Shown here: one piece after another, positions 26,329 to 35,332 of the stretch | Numbering within the stretch: position 1 is the first letter of the stretch | How the letters are laid out: every line of letters starts with the position of its first letter | NCBI GenBank assembly: GCA_026003255.1 | Contig: BPGX01000009.1 | Location: 47,224 to 111,223, forward strand | Origin: Bacteroidia bacterium | GTDB taxonomy: Bacteria; Bacteroidota; Bacteroidia; B-17B0; Aurantibacillaceae | DNA: 64,000 nucleotides | Reading direction: 5' to 3' | Made by a program: the position numbers and the translations under genes | Notes under the pieces: model-generated | Told to the model about the DNA's origin: nothing | The model's database searches: none | The model's input: only the letters and a program-made list of their open reading frames with translations

Positions 26329-26354
26329 AGCCCTTCCATGTATATAGAAGGGCT
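26329..26354. terminator. Bidirectional terminator between the LysM gene and tig
   Basis: AGCCCTTC (26329-26336) pairs with GAAGGGCT (26347-26354), preceded by an A-run and followed by TAATT. It lies between two convergent genes. The A-run gives a U-run for the tig transcript; for the LysM transcript the U-tail is weak. Confidence 0.7.
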
Positions 26355-26383
26355 AATTGAACGAACTTTATATAACCAATGTT

Positions 26384-27841
26384 TTAGTTGAATATTTCTT
26401 CGTTAATTCCGAAAAAGTTAGAGAAGTTAATGGCATTGATATTTTCTAATTTTGTTGTAACAGTCACGTCTTGAGCGAATTTTTTAGGGAAAGAAAATAC
26501 AGCGTCTTTGTTATAGTAATTTTCTAACAAGCGCTCTCTATTTTGACTATCAGAAGATTGAAGAGTATACAGAACGTAATTTTTGGTAGAATTTAAATCA
26601 AATAAATACATTTGTGTTAGTAGAGTTTCAACAAGGTAAGATTTAGCAACATTAGTAGCTAATTCTTCTAATTGAACTGAGGTATCAAATGTGTTGGGTA
26701 AAATGTTTTTCAGGATATTATTTTCTATTTGTTTGATAATTTCTTGTTTAAAGTAATCAATAGTAAAATATTTACGGTCGTCTTCTTTTACATAGTTGTT
26801 ATACAATTTGGTTACAAAATCTTCTGGTAGTTCTATTTGAATTAGATTATTAATGAAAGCATTACCGCGTTTAATATTTTCGTTGCCACTAAAATAATCT
26901 GCTACAATGTCTGCCACTTCAAATAATTTAGTATATAAAATATCCTGATTAATTTCATCTTCATCTTTAAGACCAAAAGCCATTTTAATTCTATCGTTAT
27001 TCAGGTGGGAGGATATTTTCTTGTATTGCTGAATGTCTTTAATAGTAATGTTTAAAGTAGCAACGTTGTTTTCTTTTCCTTTTTTAAGAAAATCTAGTAC
27101 ACCTAATTTTTTGTCTGGAAAATTTTTTTCAAGAATTGTTATCCATTTATCAATTTCTAAGTTATAAGTTGAGTTTTTCTGAAGTGTAGTGGGTAGTAAT
27201 TCATTTAATCCATACGATTGGTATTGCAAAGGATGAAGTACTAATGGCATTGTGGATTCTTTCTTTTTTTGTTCCTCTTCTGATTCAGCGGTAGAAGGCA
27301 GTTCAAGCTCTGTAGTAATGATAAACAATTCTTCATTTTGAACATTTATGCTTTCGGCTGGGTTTTCGTTGAGAAAATTAAAAAGTGTAATGATGTCCGA
27401 AAATATTTTCTTTTGTCCTTCAGTAAATCCGTATTTCACAAATTCAACTGCAGCATTTTTTACATCAATATCTACTTGTGGTTCTAATAGTATTTCTATG
27501 CCTATTTTTTTGTCGGTACCATTATCTTCGATTACTCCAGTTGTTTCAAAGTCATATACATAATAGAGAGGTTTTTGTACCTGACTTTTTAATATGTCAT
27601 TTGTTTTTTCTTTGAGTAAATGTTCAAAACCTTCAAAAAAAGCCGTGTTATTGTATTTCTTTTTAATTATCGTTAATGGTGCTTTCCCGGGTCTGAATCC
27701 AGGAAGTTCAATGTTTTTTTGAATTTTCTTAAGGTATTTTTCTCTTTCAGATTCTAATTCTGCCGAAGATAAAACAATTTCTGTTTTAATAATTTCAGGG
27801 CTTACAACTTTTTTTTCTGATGCTATTGTTGCATTACTCAT
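26384..27841 (-). CDS. tig: Trigger factor (ribosome-associated chaperone), divergent form without evident PPIase domain
   Basis: 485 aa. The ribosome-binding tail signature GFRPGKAP is intact in IELPGFRPGKAPLTIIKKKY near residue 47, with a normal preceding segment (SAELESEREKYLKKIQK). The middle part, where the FKBP-type peptidyl-prolyl isomerase domain normally sits, reads NVQNEELFIITTELELPSTAESEEEQ and shows no FKBP motif. The C-terminal half (from about 290) looks like the helical chaperone arms. It probably binds nascent chains at L23. A TAAATTTG element lies 28 bp upstream. The convergent terminator is shared with the LysM gene. Confidence 0.85.
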   Translation of the reverse strand: MSNATIASEKKVVSPEIIKTEIVLSSAELESEREKYLKKIQKNIELPGFRPGKAPLTIIKKKYNNTAFFEGFEHLLKEKTNDILKSQVQKPLYYVYDFETTGVIEDNGTDKKIGIEILLEPQVDIDVKNAAVEFVKYGFTEGQKKIFSDIITLFNFLNENPAESINVQNEELFIITTELELPSTAESEEEQKKKESTMPLVLHPLQYQSYGLNELLPTTLQKNSTYNLEIDKWITILEKNFPDKKLGVLDFLKKGKENNVATLNITIKDIQQYKKISSHLNNDRIKMAFGLKDEDEINQDILYTKLFEVADIVADYFSGNENIKRGNAFINNLIQIELPEDFVTKLYNNYVKEDDRKYFTIDYFKQEIIKQIENNILKNILPNTFDTSVQLEELATNVAKSYLVETLLTQMYLFDLNSTKNYVLYTLQSSDSQNRERLLENYYNKDAVFSFPKKFAQDVTVTTKLENINAINFSNFFGINEEIFN

Positions 27842-27868
27842 AACAATTGAATTAAAAAATTAAGGGCA

Positions 27869-27876
27869 CAAATTTA
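27869..27876 (-). promoter_or_regulatory. Candidate -7 element for tig
   Basis: TAAATTTG on the minus strand, with a TTG 18 bp further upstream (27895-27897). Confidence 0.5.
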
Positions 27877-27908
27877 CAATTAAAATAAAACTAACAATAG
27901 TTTTTTTA

Positions 27909-28103
27909 CCCAAATTATGCAATATAAATTAAAATATTCAAAAGAGATTGCTTTGGATGCTTTGCATCCTCGCAATGACGGCATTGTTCTTTATTCTTAC
28001 AACTACCCTTCCACCTGTGGAACGGTGAAAAAAAATTTCTTAAAGTTAGCAGTAATTGACAATGCACAACATTTAAGAAACGCTTAATAAATAATTTGGG
28101 TTT
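27909..28103. repeat. Dispersed ~195-bp repeat with inverted ends, copy 1
   Basis: The left end CCCAAATTATGCA and right end TAAATAATTTGGG are inverted relatives. The interior has TCAAAAGAGATTGCTTTGG, GCAATGACG, then CAACTACCCTTCCAC and GTGGAACGG as a small inverted pair. A diverged relative with the same order of blocks lies at 60036-60254. The 68-aa ORF 27915..28121 falls inside it and is not a gene; RHCEDAKHPKQSL is a translation of the repeat. Confidence 0.65.
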
Positions 28104-28128
28104 AATAAGGATAAAAAGCAAGAGAAAA

Positions 28129-30123
28129 TTATTGTATCAAAAATTTTTCATTGACTAAAATCTCACCAGATAAATTTTTAATAATCAAAAAGTATAACCC
28201 TTTTGGTAAAGTTGATACATTGATTTGTTCATAATTGTTAGTGGATGTTTTATGTAATACTATTTGTCCTAACACATTACGAATTTCATAGAATTTGTTC
28301 TGATAATCATTCGTTTCGATATTTAATACTTCATTGGTAGGATTAGGGAAGATATTAATGGCTAATTTATTGGAAATTCCTTGAACATCTAATGTGTTGT
28401 CTTTTGTAGGTCCGATAGTTTTATTGATTAGCCAATTATTGGGGTCTACCTGGATGCCTGTTACATTACCATTGATAGTAAGTGTATAAGTTTCAGTTGG
28501 ATTAGAATGCATCACACGAATAATGGTATCTCCGCCTGTGCTACGAATGAGTTTGTACTCAATCGGTGTTATGAAAAGCGGAACAGAGGAAGGTTTGGAA
28601 GTGGTTTGAGTAGATTGAATAATGAGCGTATTTCCAAAATAGTTCCATTTTACATTGAAGGTAGGATAACCTTCACCGAAGTACCACTGGTTGAAAAATT
28701 GAGTGAGATTTTGTCCGGTATATGCTTCAAAACTTGCTTTGAAATCCATTGCAGTTGCTGTACTGAATTTATAGGTGTTTAAGAAGTTTCTTAAACCACC
28801 AAAAAATAGTGAGTCGTTGTTTGTTACAAATCGTAAGGTATGAATGATGGCGCCGCCTTTATCATAAGAAAGACGACTATCAAAAATTCTGTTATCATCA
28901 AGTGTGTCTTGTCCTGTAAAATAAATGCTTCCGCCGGGCTGACTCATAATGTTGTTATGCACGCTGTTCAAATTAGACATAAAATTTGTTGGGTCAAGGT
29001 ATTGATTGACCAGATGTTCTGTATAAGAAGCAAAACCTTCGTTAATCCAAATATCTCCCCATGTTTTGCAGGTAACCAGGTCGCCCCACCATTGATGGCC
29101 AAGTTCGTGTGCATCTATCATAAAATCAAAAAATCCAATAGTAGTCATGGTTTGATGTTCCATTCCGCCCCCAATAGGTGCCATAGCGTGTCCGTATTTT
29201 TCTTTGTAAAAAGGATACATGCCGTACATATTGCATAAAAATTCTATAGTGGGTTTGATTTTATTTAGTTCAACTTTTTGAGTGTTGTTAAAATATGTGC
29301 TATTATATGCGTTATCGTAAATGTAATTCAGAATTAAGATGGAATCGTTAGGAAGATATTGAGGTTTAGCATAAAGTATATAAGGTTTATATTTGGCAAT
29401 TGCTACAGAAATTAAATAATAATCAATAGGGTAATGGGTCTTCCATTCGTATCTTTTTTTGTTACCGATTGTTACTATGTTTGTCAATACTCCATTAGAA
29501 CCAACCATGTTGGTAGAGTCGGTAGTTACAAATATCCACGCGCTATCAATTTTATCCCTTAAATCTTGTTTACATGGCCACCAATGATAAGCACCGCGTG
29601 TTTCACTTAAGCTCCATGTTACCTGATTGCCCCAGGAAGGAGAGGTGCCGTTACTAAAACCATTGCCTAATGCCCCTGTGATAGAAGGTGCTGTTCCATG
29701 ATAATAGATAAAAACATCCGCAAGGTTGTTTTGACTGATTGGTGATGATATTTTGATTTTTACTAAACTATCTATTCTTGAAATATTTGTTTCTTTAATG
29801 TTATTTACATAAACAGAGTCAATGGTAAAATTTTGATGCAATTCAAATGCAAACGTATCTAATACATTGCTTGTAACTTTAGCGATGGTTCGGACAAATC
29901 CCGAAATGTTTTTATTGGTTCTCTCCAGATTTAGGTTTAAATGATGAAATTTAACATCATAGTTATTCATTAGGTTAGAGCTTGATGCTACCACTTTCAA
30001 ATATGTGCTTTTAGTGCTTGCGGATTTTTGGGTTATTTTGGATTGAGCACAAAAATGTTGATGTTGTGAATGCGCTTGAAAAAGCATTGAACTGACTATT
30101 AAGAGGAATGAATAACGTAACAT
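28129..30123 (-). CDS. Secreted M1-family metallopeptidase with T9SS sorting domain
   Basis: Zinc aminopeptidase-like protein of 664 aa exported by the type IX system. Signal peptide MLRYSFLLIVSSMLFQAHSQ. The substrate/amino-terminus motif is GGGMEHQTMTT. The zinc site HELGHQWWGD near residue 336, followed by NEGFASYTEH, gives the third ligand (HExxH-18-E) with the expected spacing. The C-terminal 75 residues (IFPNPTNEVLNIET ... GLYFLIIKNLSGE) are a type A T9SS sorting domain, so the enzyme is secreted or on the surface. Length is shorter than a full four-domain M1 enzyme, in line with other Bacteroidota secreted forms. TAGTTTTG lies 18 bp upstream. Confidence 0.92.
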   Translation of the reverse strand: MLRYSFLLIVSSMLFQAHSQHQHFCAQSKITQKSASTKSTYLKVVASSSNLMNNYDVKFHHLNLNLERTNKNISGFVRTIAKVTSNVLDTFAFELHQNFTIDSVYVNNIKETNISRIDSLVKIKISSPISQNNLADVFIYYHGTAPSITGALGNGFSNGTSPSWGNQVTWSLSETRGAYHWWPCKQDLRDKIDSAWIFVTTDSTNMVGSNGVLTNIVTIGNKKRYEWKTHYPIDYYLISVAIAKYKPYILYAKPQYLPNDSILILNYIYDNAYNSTYFNNTQKVELNKIKPTIEFLCNMYGMYPFYKEKYGHAMAPIGGGMEHQTMTTIGFFDFMIDAHELGHQWWGDLVTCKTWGDIWINEGFASYTEHLVNQYLDPTNFMSNLNSVHNNIMSQPGGSIYFTGQDTLDDNRIFDSRLSYDKGGAIIHTLRFVTNNDSLFFGGLRNFLNTYKFSTATAMDFKASFEAYTGQNLTQFFNQWYFGEGYPTFNVKWNYFGNTLIIQSTQTTSKPSSVPLFITPIEYKLIRSTGGDTIIRVMHSNPTETYTLTINGNVTGIQVDPNNWLINKTIGPTKDNTLDVQGISNKLAINIFPNPTNEVLNIETNDYQNKFYEIRNVLGQIVLHKTSTNNYEQINVSTLPKGLYFLIIKNLSGEILVNEKFLIQ

Positions 30124-30141
30124 ATTATTTTACTTTTCGTG

Positions 30142-30149
30142 CAAAACTA
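30142..30149 (-). promoter_or_regulatory. Candidate -7 element for the M1 peptidase
   Basis: TAGTTTTG on the minus strand, 18 bp before the ATG at 30123. No clear -33 partner. Confidence 0.45.
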
Positions 30150-30324
30150 CATTGAAATATTGGTTTTATTCTTACCTTTAATAATTCTTTTTTTCCGTTA
30201 GAATAATTTTTTTGTTTGGCTTAAAGAGTATTTAAATCTCGTTTTTTTAGACAAAACCCTATTTTTAACATACGAATTAACATTTATTAACTTTATATTA
30301 ACAAAAAATACAATAAGTATTTCT

Positions 30325-30332
30325 TATCTTTG
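30325..30332 (+). promoter_or_regulatory. Candidate -7 element for the PhaE/phasin-like gene
   Basis: TATCTTTG, followed by GCGG and a 35-bp leader to the ATG at 30368. This is the only box in the 30124-30367 divergent gap on the plus strand. Confidence 0.5.
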
Positions 30333-30367
30333 CGGTCGCAAAATAAAAATCTTAAAAACTAAAAAGT

Positions 30368-31723
30368 ATGAAGACAAACAATGCTTTCGTGGATGCGCTG
30401 ATGGAGAGTCAAAGTCAGGCATTGAACAACTGGCTGGAAGCCACACAAAAAATGCAAAACGCCATTGCTACTGGAAATGTAGTAACAGAAGGACCTGCTA
30501 TTTACAAAGAATGGTTAGAAAAACAAATCGCATTAGCAGGAGGTGCAATTTCTAAATTAAGTGAAACTGCGACTACCCCTCAAAATCAAGTTCAGGATTT
30601 TTTCAAAAATTGGTTCCAATCTCAAATGGATTATTTAAAAAGAATCACTGATTTCAATCAAAGTGTGTACAGCAGTTTCACAAATTTTGGAAGACCTGCT
30701 AATGATTACATTACTACATTCTCGGCATTAAACAATCAATGGACTAATCTTTACAACGAATGGGTAAAAGCAACTACAACCACATTGGAAACTTATCAAT
30801 CTGCATTCAAAGGTGCTTTCAACAAAAATCTTTTTCAGGAAATGCTGCAAAGTAATGTTCTTTACAATTCCTTCAAAGAATTATATACACCCATTTTTGA
30901 AGCATTTCAAAAGGGAGAATACAAACCCGAACTTTTCAAGCAATTTTATGATGTTGAAACCTATAAAAAATTAACCGATAGAATTTTTGGTGGCTTGTTC
31001 AATACAACACCCGATTTGAAATCGTTCTTTGACAATGCTATGAGTCAAATCCATAACTATTTTACGACCAGTAATTCTTTGAGAGAACAGTATGCTAATT
31101 ATTATAAAAAACTTTTTGAAACTTACCCTCAACTTTTTACAGGTGATTACAATCAGATTAAAGAACTTTACAACAAGTATGGTAATATCTATTTCGAAAA
31201 CTTTAAACCATTATTAAATTTAATCAACAATCCAAAAGATAAAGAAGTATTGAGTGAGACCCTGGCTTTAATGGATAAAATCGCTCAATATTCGATTAAG
31301 CAAGCCGAAATGTCTGCTGATATCAATTTGAAAATCTATCAATCATTAGAAAAAGTAGCTGAAAAATACAGCAAGAAATTTGTAGAAGCAGATCCAACCG
31401 CTATAGCAAAATTAGATTATAAGACCATCTACAATGAATGGTTAAAAGAATCTGATAATCTATTGACAGAACTTTTTGCAACAGAATCATTTTCTAAACT
31501 AAAAGCAGAAGTATTAAATCTTAGCATGGACATTAAAACTTACTTTGAAAAACAAATGGAGAAATTCCTTGAATTTTATCCAATCGCTAAAACTTCTGAA
31601 TTAGAAGAAGTGTATAAAACACTGCACGATTTGAAAAAACAAGTAAAAACATTAGAACAAAAATTAGAATTATTAATTGAAGAAGAAAAGAAAACTTCTG
31701 CTAAAAAACAAACAGTAAAATAA
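30368..31723 (+). CDS. PhaE/phasin-like helical protein (possible PHA synthase partner)
   Basis: 451 aa, almost entirely helical, rich in Asn, Gln, Phe and Trp, with no signal peptide. The N-terminal part repeats aromatic helices (LNNWLEATQKMQNA, YKEWLEKQIALAGG, FFKNWFQSQMDYL), the pattern of phasins and of PhaE, the helper subunit of class III polyhydroxyalkanoate synthase. The C-terminus has a heptad coiled coil, VYKTLHDLKKQVKTLEQKLE, then a Lys-rich tail (KKTSAKKQTVK), again as in PhaE. No PhaC or other PHA gene is in the window, so this is a fold-level assignment. A strong terminator follows at 31805. Confidence 0.5.
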   Translation: MKTNNAFVDALMESQSQALNNWLEATQKMQNAIATGNVVTEGPAIYKEWLEKQIALAGGAISKLSETATTPQNQVQDFFKNWFQSQMDYLKRITDFNQSVYSSFTNFGRPANDYITTFSALNNQWTNLYNEWVKATTTTLETYQSAFKGAFNKNLFQEMLQSNVLYNSFKELYTPIFEAFQKGEYKPELFKQFYDVETYKKLTDRIFGGLFNTTPDLKSFFDNAMSQIHNYFTTSNSLREQYANYYKKLFETYPQLFTGDYNQIKELYNKYGNIYFENFKPLLNLINNPKDKEVLSETLALMDKIAQYSIKQAEMSADINLKIYQSLEKVAEKYSKKFVEADPTAIAKLDYKTIYNEWLKESDNLLTELFATESFSKLKAEVLNLSMDIKTYFEKQMEKFLEFYPIAKTSELEEVYKTLHDLKKQVKTLEQKLELLIEEEKKTSAKKQTVK

Positions 31724-31804
31724 AAGTACCTCGGGAGAGGTTCTTTTGTTATGCTCTTCAAAGAGCGAGTAGATGTTTGTGATTTCATAGGGTGAATTGA
31801 AAAT

Positions 31805-31835
31805 GGGCTTTCGGGAGAAAGCCCGTTTTCTTTTT
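31805..31835 (+). terminator. Rho-independent terminator after the PhaE-like gene
   Basis: GGGCTTTC-GGGA-GAAAGCCC stem-loop followed by GTTTTCTTTTT. Confidence 0.85.
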
Positions 31836-31850
31836 AAATCAAATCTTTTG

Positions 31851-31858
31851 TAACTTTG
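31851..31858 (+). promoter_or_regulatory. Candidate -7 element for the outer-membrane propeller gene
   Basis: TAACTTTG directly after the preceding terminator, 13 bp before the first TTG start candidate at 31872. Confidence 0.5.
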
Positions 31859-31871
31859 TCAAAATTGAAAA

Positions 31872-34800
31872 TTGGTTGAATTGAAAATATTGCGTTTTAA
31901 TAAATGGTTCTTTGTTGCTGGAGTAGTATTGTTTTCATTTAATGTAAAAGCACAATTCTATTATGGTTCCATCATGGAATTTGGAAAAAACAGAGTGCAA
32001 TACCAGCCTTTTGAATGGACCTACTTTGATGCCGATAAATACAAAGTATTTACATATCAAGGTGGACAGGACATAGCAAAATATATTTACGCTCAATTAC
32101 CTTTTATCATCAATACACTTGAAAAACGACTGGATTATCAAATTGAGGATAAGTTATCTGTAATTGTATACAACAATATTCATGATTTTTATCAATCCAA
32201 CATAGGATTGCAATACGATGAAATTAATACTGTAGCAGGGAATACCAAAATTATTGGTGATAAAATCTTTGTTTATTTTGATGGCAATTTAGAAAAATTG
32301 AAACAAGATTTACGATATGCAATCACAGAATGGATAATCAACAAATACATTTATAGCGGTTCCGCAAAAGATGCTATTAAAAGTAATGCCACTATTACAT
32401 TGCCCGATTGGTATATCAAGAGTTTAGCCCGATTCATGGCACAAGGATGGACTGTACAAAATGATTTAGAATTACTGGAACTCATGCGAACCAATACTAT
32501 TACCGATTTAAAATCCTTAGAAGGGAATGCAGCACTTATTGCAGGGCATGCGTTATGGTATTATGTTGCAGACATATATGGAGAAGCAAGTATTCCGAAC
32601 ATCATCTATCTTACCAAAATCAATCATAACCCCGATGACGCATTTATTTTTATACTTGGTAATTCGGTCAATGATGTGTTTTATGAAATGTTAGATAACT
32701 ATAATAAACATTATTTCAAAACTAAAGATAATGCAAGAAAGGGACACGATTCTACAAACATTATTACTGTCAAACACAAGAAAAAAGAAAGTGTTGAAAA
32801 ATTAGTTATGAGTTCGGATGAAAAAACAATTGCATTTGTAACCAATTATTTAGGACAGAAAAAATTATATATTTATGAAATAGAATCTCAAAAAAGAAAG
32901 CGATTATTAAAATTATATCCTAAATTAGAAAGAGAATACGATAAATTTTATCCATTAGTAACATGGCATCCCAAAGCCAATATTCTGTTAGCAATTTATG
33001 AGTATAAAAATGTATTATACTTACATACTTTTGATTTAGATAATAATGAAGTTTTTAAAAAGCCCATTACAGGATTTGAAAAGATTATGAGCGTGAGTTA
33101 TAGCAATGATGGTAAAAAATTAGTGATGAGTGCTATCAAACAAGGCAAAGGACAATCCGATATTTTTGTTTATACAATTAACAATGGCGGAGTTGAGCAA
33201 ATTACAGATGATATTTTTGATGACAATGAGCCCATTTTTATCAATAACAATAAAGGAATTGTATTTTCAAGTAATAGAACTTCCGACACATTAGTAAAAC
33301 AATCCAGTTCAGACAACAAACGATTTTTTAAGCAATACACTTCATTTAAAGATTTATTTTATGTTGATTATCCAATAAAAAATAATACCTTAATACAAAT
33401 AACCCATACACCGACCTTCAATGAATACAAGCCCATTCCATCAAAACAAAAAAGTAATGAGTTTTATTTTTTAAGTGATGAAAACGGTTTTATCAATGTT
33501 TTTGTGGCAAAACCAGATAGTTCCATTTTAAGTGCTGATACGTCGGTAATTTATCAATATTATTACAACACCTATCCTGTATCCAATGTCAATTTTTTTA
33601 TTAGAGATATTCAGTTAGTCCATTCTCATTTTTATTTCACCATCTTATTCAATTCGTCAAAAGTAAAATTTTACAAAGAAAATTTGGCTTTGATGAAATC
33701 GGATATATTGAATTATCAATCTGAAAAGAAATTAAAGCCCACGTGGATGCGGGCGTACTCCAGAAACTCTTTGATTATACCTGGAATAAAAGAAAAAAAT
33801 CTATCTTCACTACCTCATGATGTTACTAAAAATACTTCTGCACCAAATGAGAATGCAGGAAAAATTCAAAAAGGCATTGATTTTGAAAATTACTCTTTTG
33901 ATAACACAAACAAAGAAAATAAAGAATCTAAAAAAGATACTATACAAACTATTGTGAGCAAGAATCTGAATAATATTGAGAATAGAAATAATTTAGTAAC
34001 GGGCAATTTTACATTTCCTATTCAACAAAATTACTTTACAACATTTTATGTTGACCATGTTCTAACGCAATTGAATAATAGTTTTCTTTTTCCAACTTAT
34101 CAACGATTTACCGGTGGATATGCTCCTGTTTATATAAATCCCGGCTTGAATTTTATTACGAAAATAGGACTCAATGATTTATTTGAAGATAGAAACATTA
34201 TCGCAGGTTTTAGAATCGGAGGAACTCTGGATAATGAATTTTTATTAGGATACGAATACAGAAAAAATCTTTATGACCACCAGTTTTTAGTACATCGTCA
34301 AACTTTTGTTAAAATTAAAGATTTCTACGGAAGTTTTGCAAAAGTTATTTCTTATAACGGCAGATATACCATAAAATATCCCTTTAATGAAGTTTTATCT
34401 TTAAGAACATCCATTCAATATAGAAATGATGAAGCGATTTTTTTGTCTGTGAGTAACGATGCTTTACCAAAACCTGATGAAACCGACCGTTATGCTGGTG
34501 GAAAAGTGGAATTAGTATGGGACGAAAGCCGTTATCGGGATATAAATTTATACGAGGGATGGCGCGGAAAAACCTGGATTGAATACATGCAAAAGATAGA
34601 AAATACAAAACATAATCTCATTACTTTTGGATTTGATGTGCGAAATTACTGGAGAATACATAAGTATTTGTATTGGTGTAACCGCCTTGCTTATGGTGGT
34701 TCAGCTGGAACAGATAAATTAATTTATTATTTAGGTGGAGTAGACAATTGGTTTACACCACAATTTGATAGAACTATTAATATTGTGCATTCTAACGAAT

Positions 34801-35216
34801 ATCAATTTCAAACATTGGCTACTAACATGAGAGGATTCAAACAAAACATCAGAAATGGTAATAATTTCGTTGTGTTTAATAGTGAACTTCGCTCACCGTT
34901 CATTCGTTACTTATTTAAAGACATTAAATCTGAATTCTGGAGAACTTTTCAAGGCATTATATTTGCTGATATTGGTGCTGCATGGTATGGCTGGAATCCT
35001 GTTAGTGAAGAAAATACTATCAACAAAAACATTTTTAATTTTAATCCATTTATAATAACTGTTTACAATTACAAAAATCCTCTGGTGGGCTCATTTGGTT
35101 TGGGTATAAGAGGAAAATTATTTGGGTATTTTATGCGATTGGATTTTGGTTGGGGTATAGACGATTGGAAAGTATTACCTAACATCAATTATTTTTCTAT
35201 TGCAACAGATTTTTAA
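31872..35216 (+). CDS. Large envelope protein: peptidase-MA-like domain, PD40 propeller, C-terminal beta-barrel
   Basis: About 1114 aa. There is no ATG before the end of the signal peptide (WFFVAGVVLFSFNVKAQ), so the start is one of the in-frame TTG codons at 31872, 31881 or 31890. Residues about 40-280 resemble a peptidase-MA/gluzincin domain, but the expected HExxH helix reads ITEWIINKYIYSG, so it is probably inactive. Residues about 300-600 carry TolB-like PD40 blades (KTIAFVTNYLGQKKLYIYEI; GKKLVMSAIKQGKGQSDIFVY). The last 350 residues alternate in beta-strand fashion and end GWGIDDWKVLPNINYFSIATDF with a terminal Phe, as in outer-membrane barrels. No domain gives a specific function. Confidence 0.7.
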   Translation: MVELKILRFNKWFFVAGVVLFSFNVKAQFYYGSIMEFGKNRVQYQPFEWTYFDADKYKVFTYQGGQDIAKYIYAQLPFIINTLEKRLDYQIEDKLSVIVYNNIHDFYQSNIGLQYDEINTVAGNTKIIGDKIFVYFDGNLEKLKQDLRYAITEWIINKYIYSGSAKDAIKSNATITLPDWYIKSLARFMAQGWTVQNDLELLELMRTNTITDLKSLEGNAALIAGHALWYYVADIYGEASIPNIIYLTKINHNPDDAFIFILGNSVNDVFYEMLDNYNKHYFKTKDNARKGHDSTNIITVKHKKKESVEKLVMSSDEKTIAFVTNYLGQKKLYIYEIESQKRKRLLKLYPKLEREYDKFYPLVTWHPKANILLAIYEYKNVLYLHTFDLDNNEVFKKPITGFEKIMSVSYSNDGKKLVMSAIKQGKGQSDIFVYTINNGGVEQITDDIFDDNEPIFINNNKGIVFSSNRTSDTLVKQSSSDNKRFFKQYTSFKDLFYVDYPIKNNTLIQITHTPTFNEYKPIPSKQKSNEFYFLSDENGFINVFVAKPDSSILSADTSVIYQYYYNTYPVSNVNFFIRDIQLVHSHFYFTILFNSSKVKFYKENLALMKSDILNYQSEKKLKPTWMRAYSRNSLIIPGIKEKNLSSLPHDVTKNTSAPNENAGKIQKGIDFENYSFDNTNKENKESKKDTIQTIVSKNLNNIENRNNLVTGNFTFPIQQNYFTTFYVDHVLTQLNNSFLFPTYQRFTGGYAPVYINPGLNFITKIGLNDLFEDRNIIAGFRIGGTLDNEFLLGYEYRKNLYDHQFLVHRQTFVKIKDFYGSFAKVISYNGRYTIKYPFNEVLSLRTSIQYRNDEAIFLSVSNDALPKPDETDRYAGGKVELVWDESRYRDINLYEGWRGKTWIEYMQKIENTKHNLITFGFDVRNYWRIHKYLYWCNRLAYGGSAGTDKLIYYLGGVDNWFTPQFDRTINIVHSNEYQFQTLATNMRGFKQNIRNGNNFVVFNSELRSPFIRYLFKDIKSEFWRTFQGIIFADIGAAWYGWNPVSEENTINKNIFNFNPFIITVYNYKNPLVGSFGLGIRGKLFGYFMRLDFGWGIDDWKVLPNINYFSIATDF

Positions 35217-35283
35217 ACTTTAACCGTTTATCTTTTAATTTTACCGTTCCTATATTTTAACAATTAAATTAGACGTAATCCTG

Positions 35284-35314
35284 TTTCTGGTGTCGGAAAA
35301 AATTCATAACTTTG
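35284..35314 (+). promoter_or_regulatory. Promoter for the M43 protease, TTTC-N19-TAACTTTG
   Basis: TAACTTTG at 35307-35314 with a near-match TTTC 19 bp upstream; the leader to the ATG at 35333 is under 20 nt. Confidence 0.55.
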
Positions 35315-35332
35315 TAATCAAATTTTAAGATT

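Noticed and set aside
27915-28121. 68-aa minus-strand ORF with RHCEDAKHPKQSL
   Set aside because: Lies inside the dispersed repeat; the peptide is a translation of the ATTGC...GCAATGACG repeat and has no start signals.
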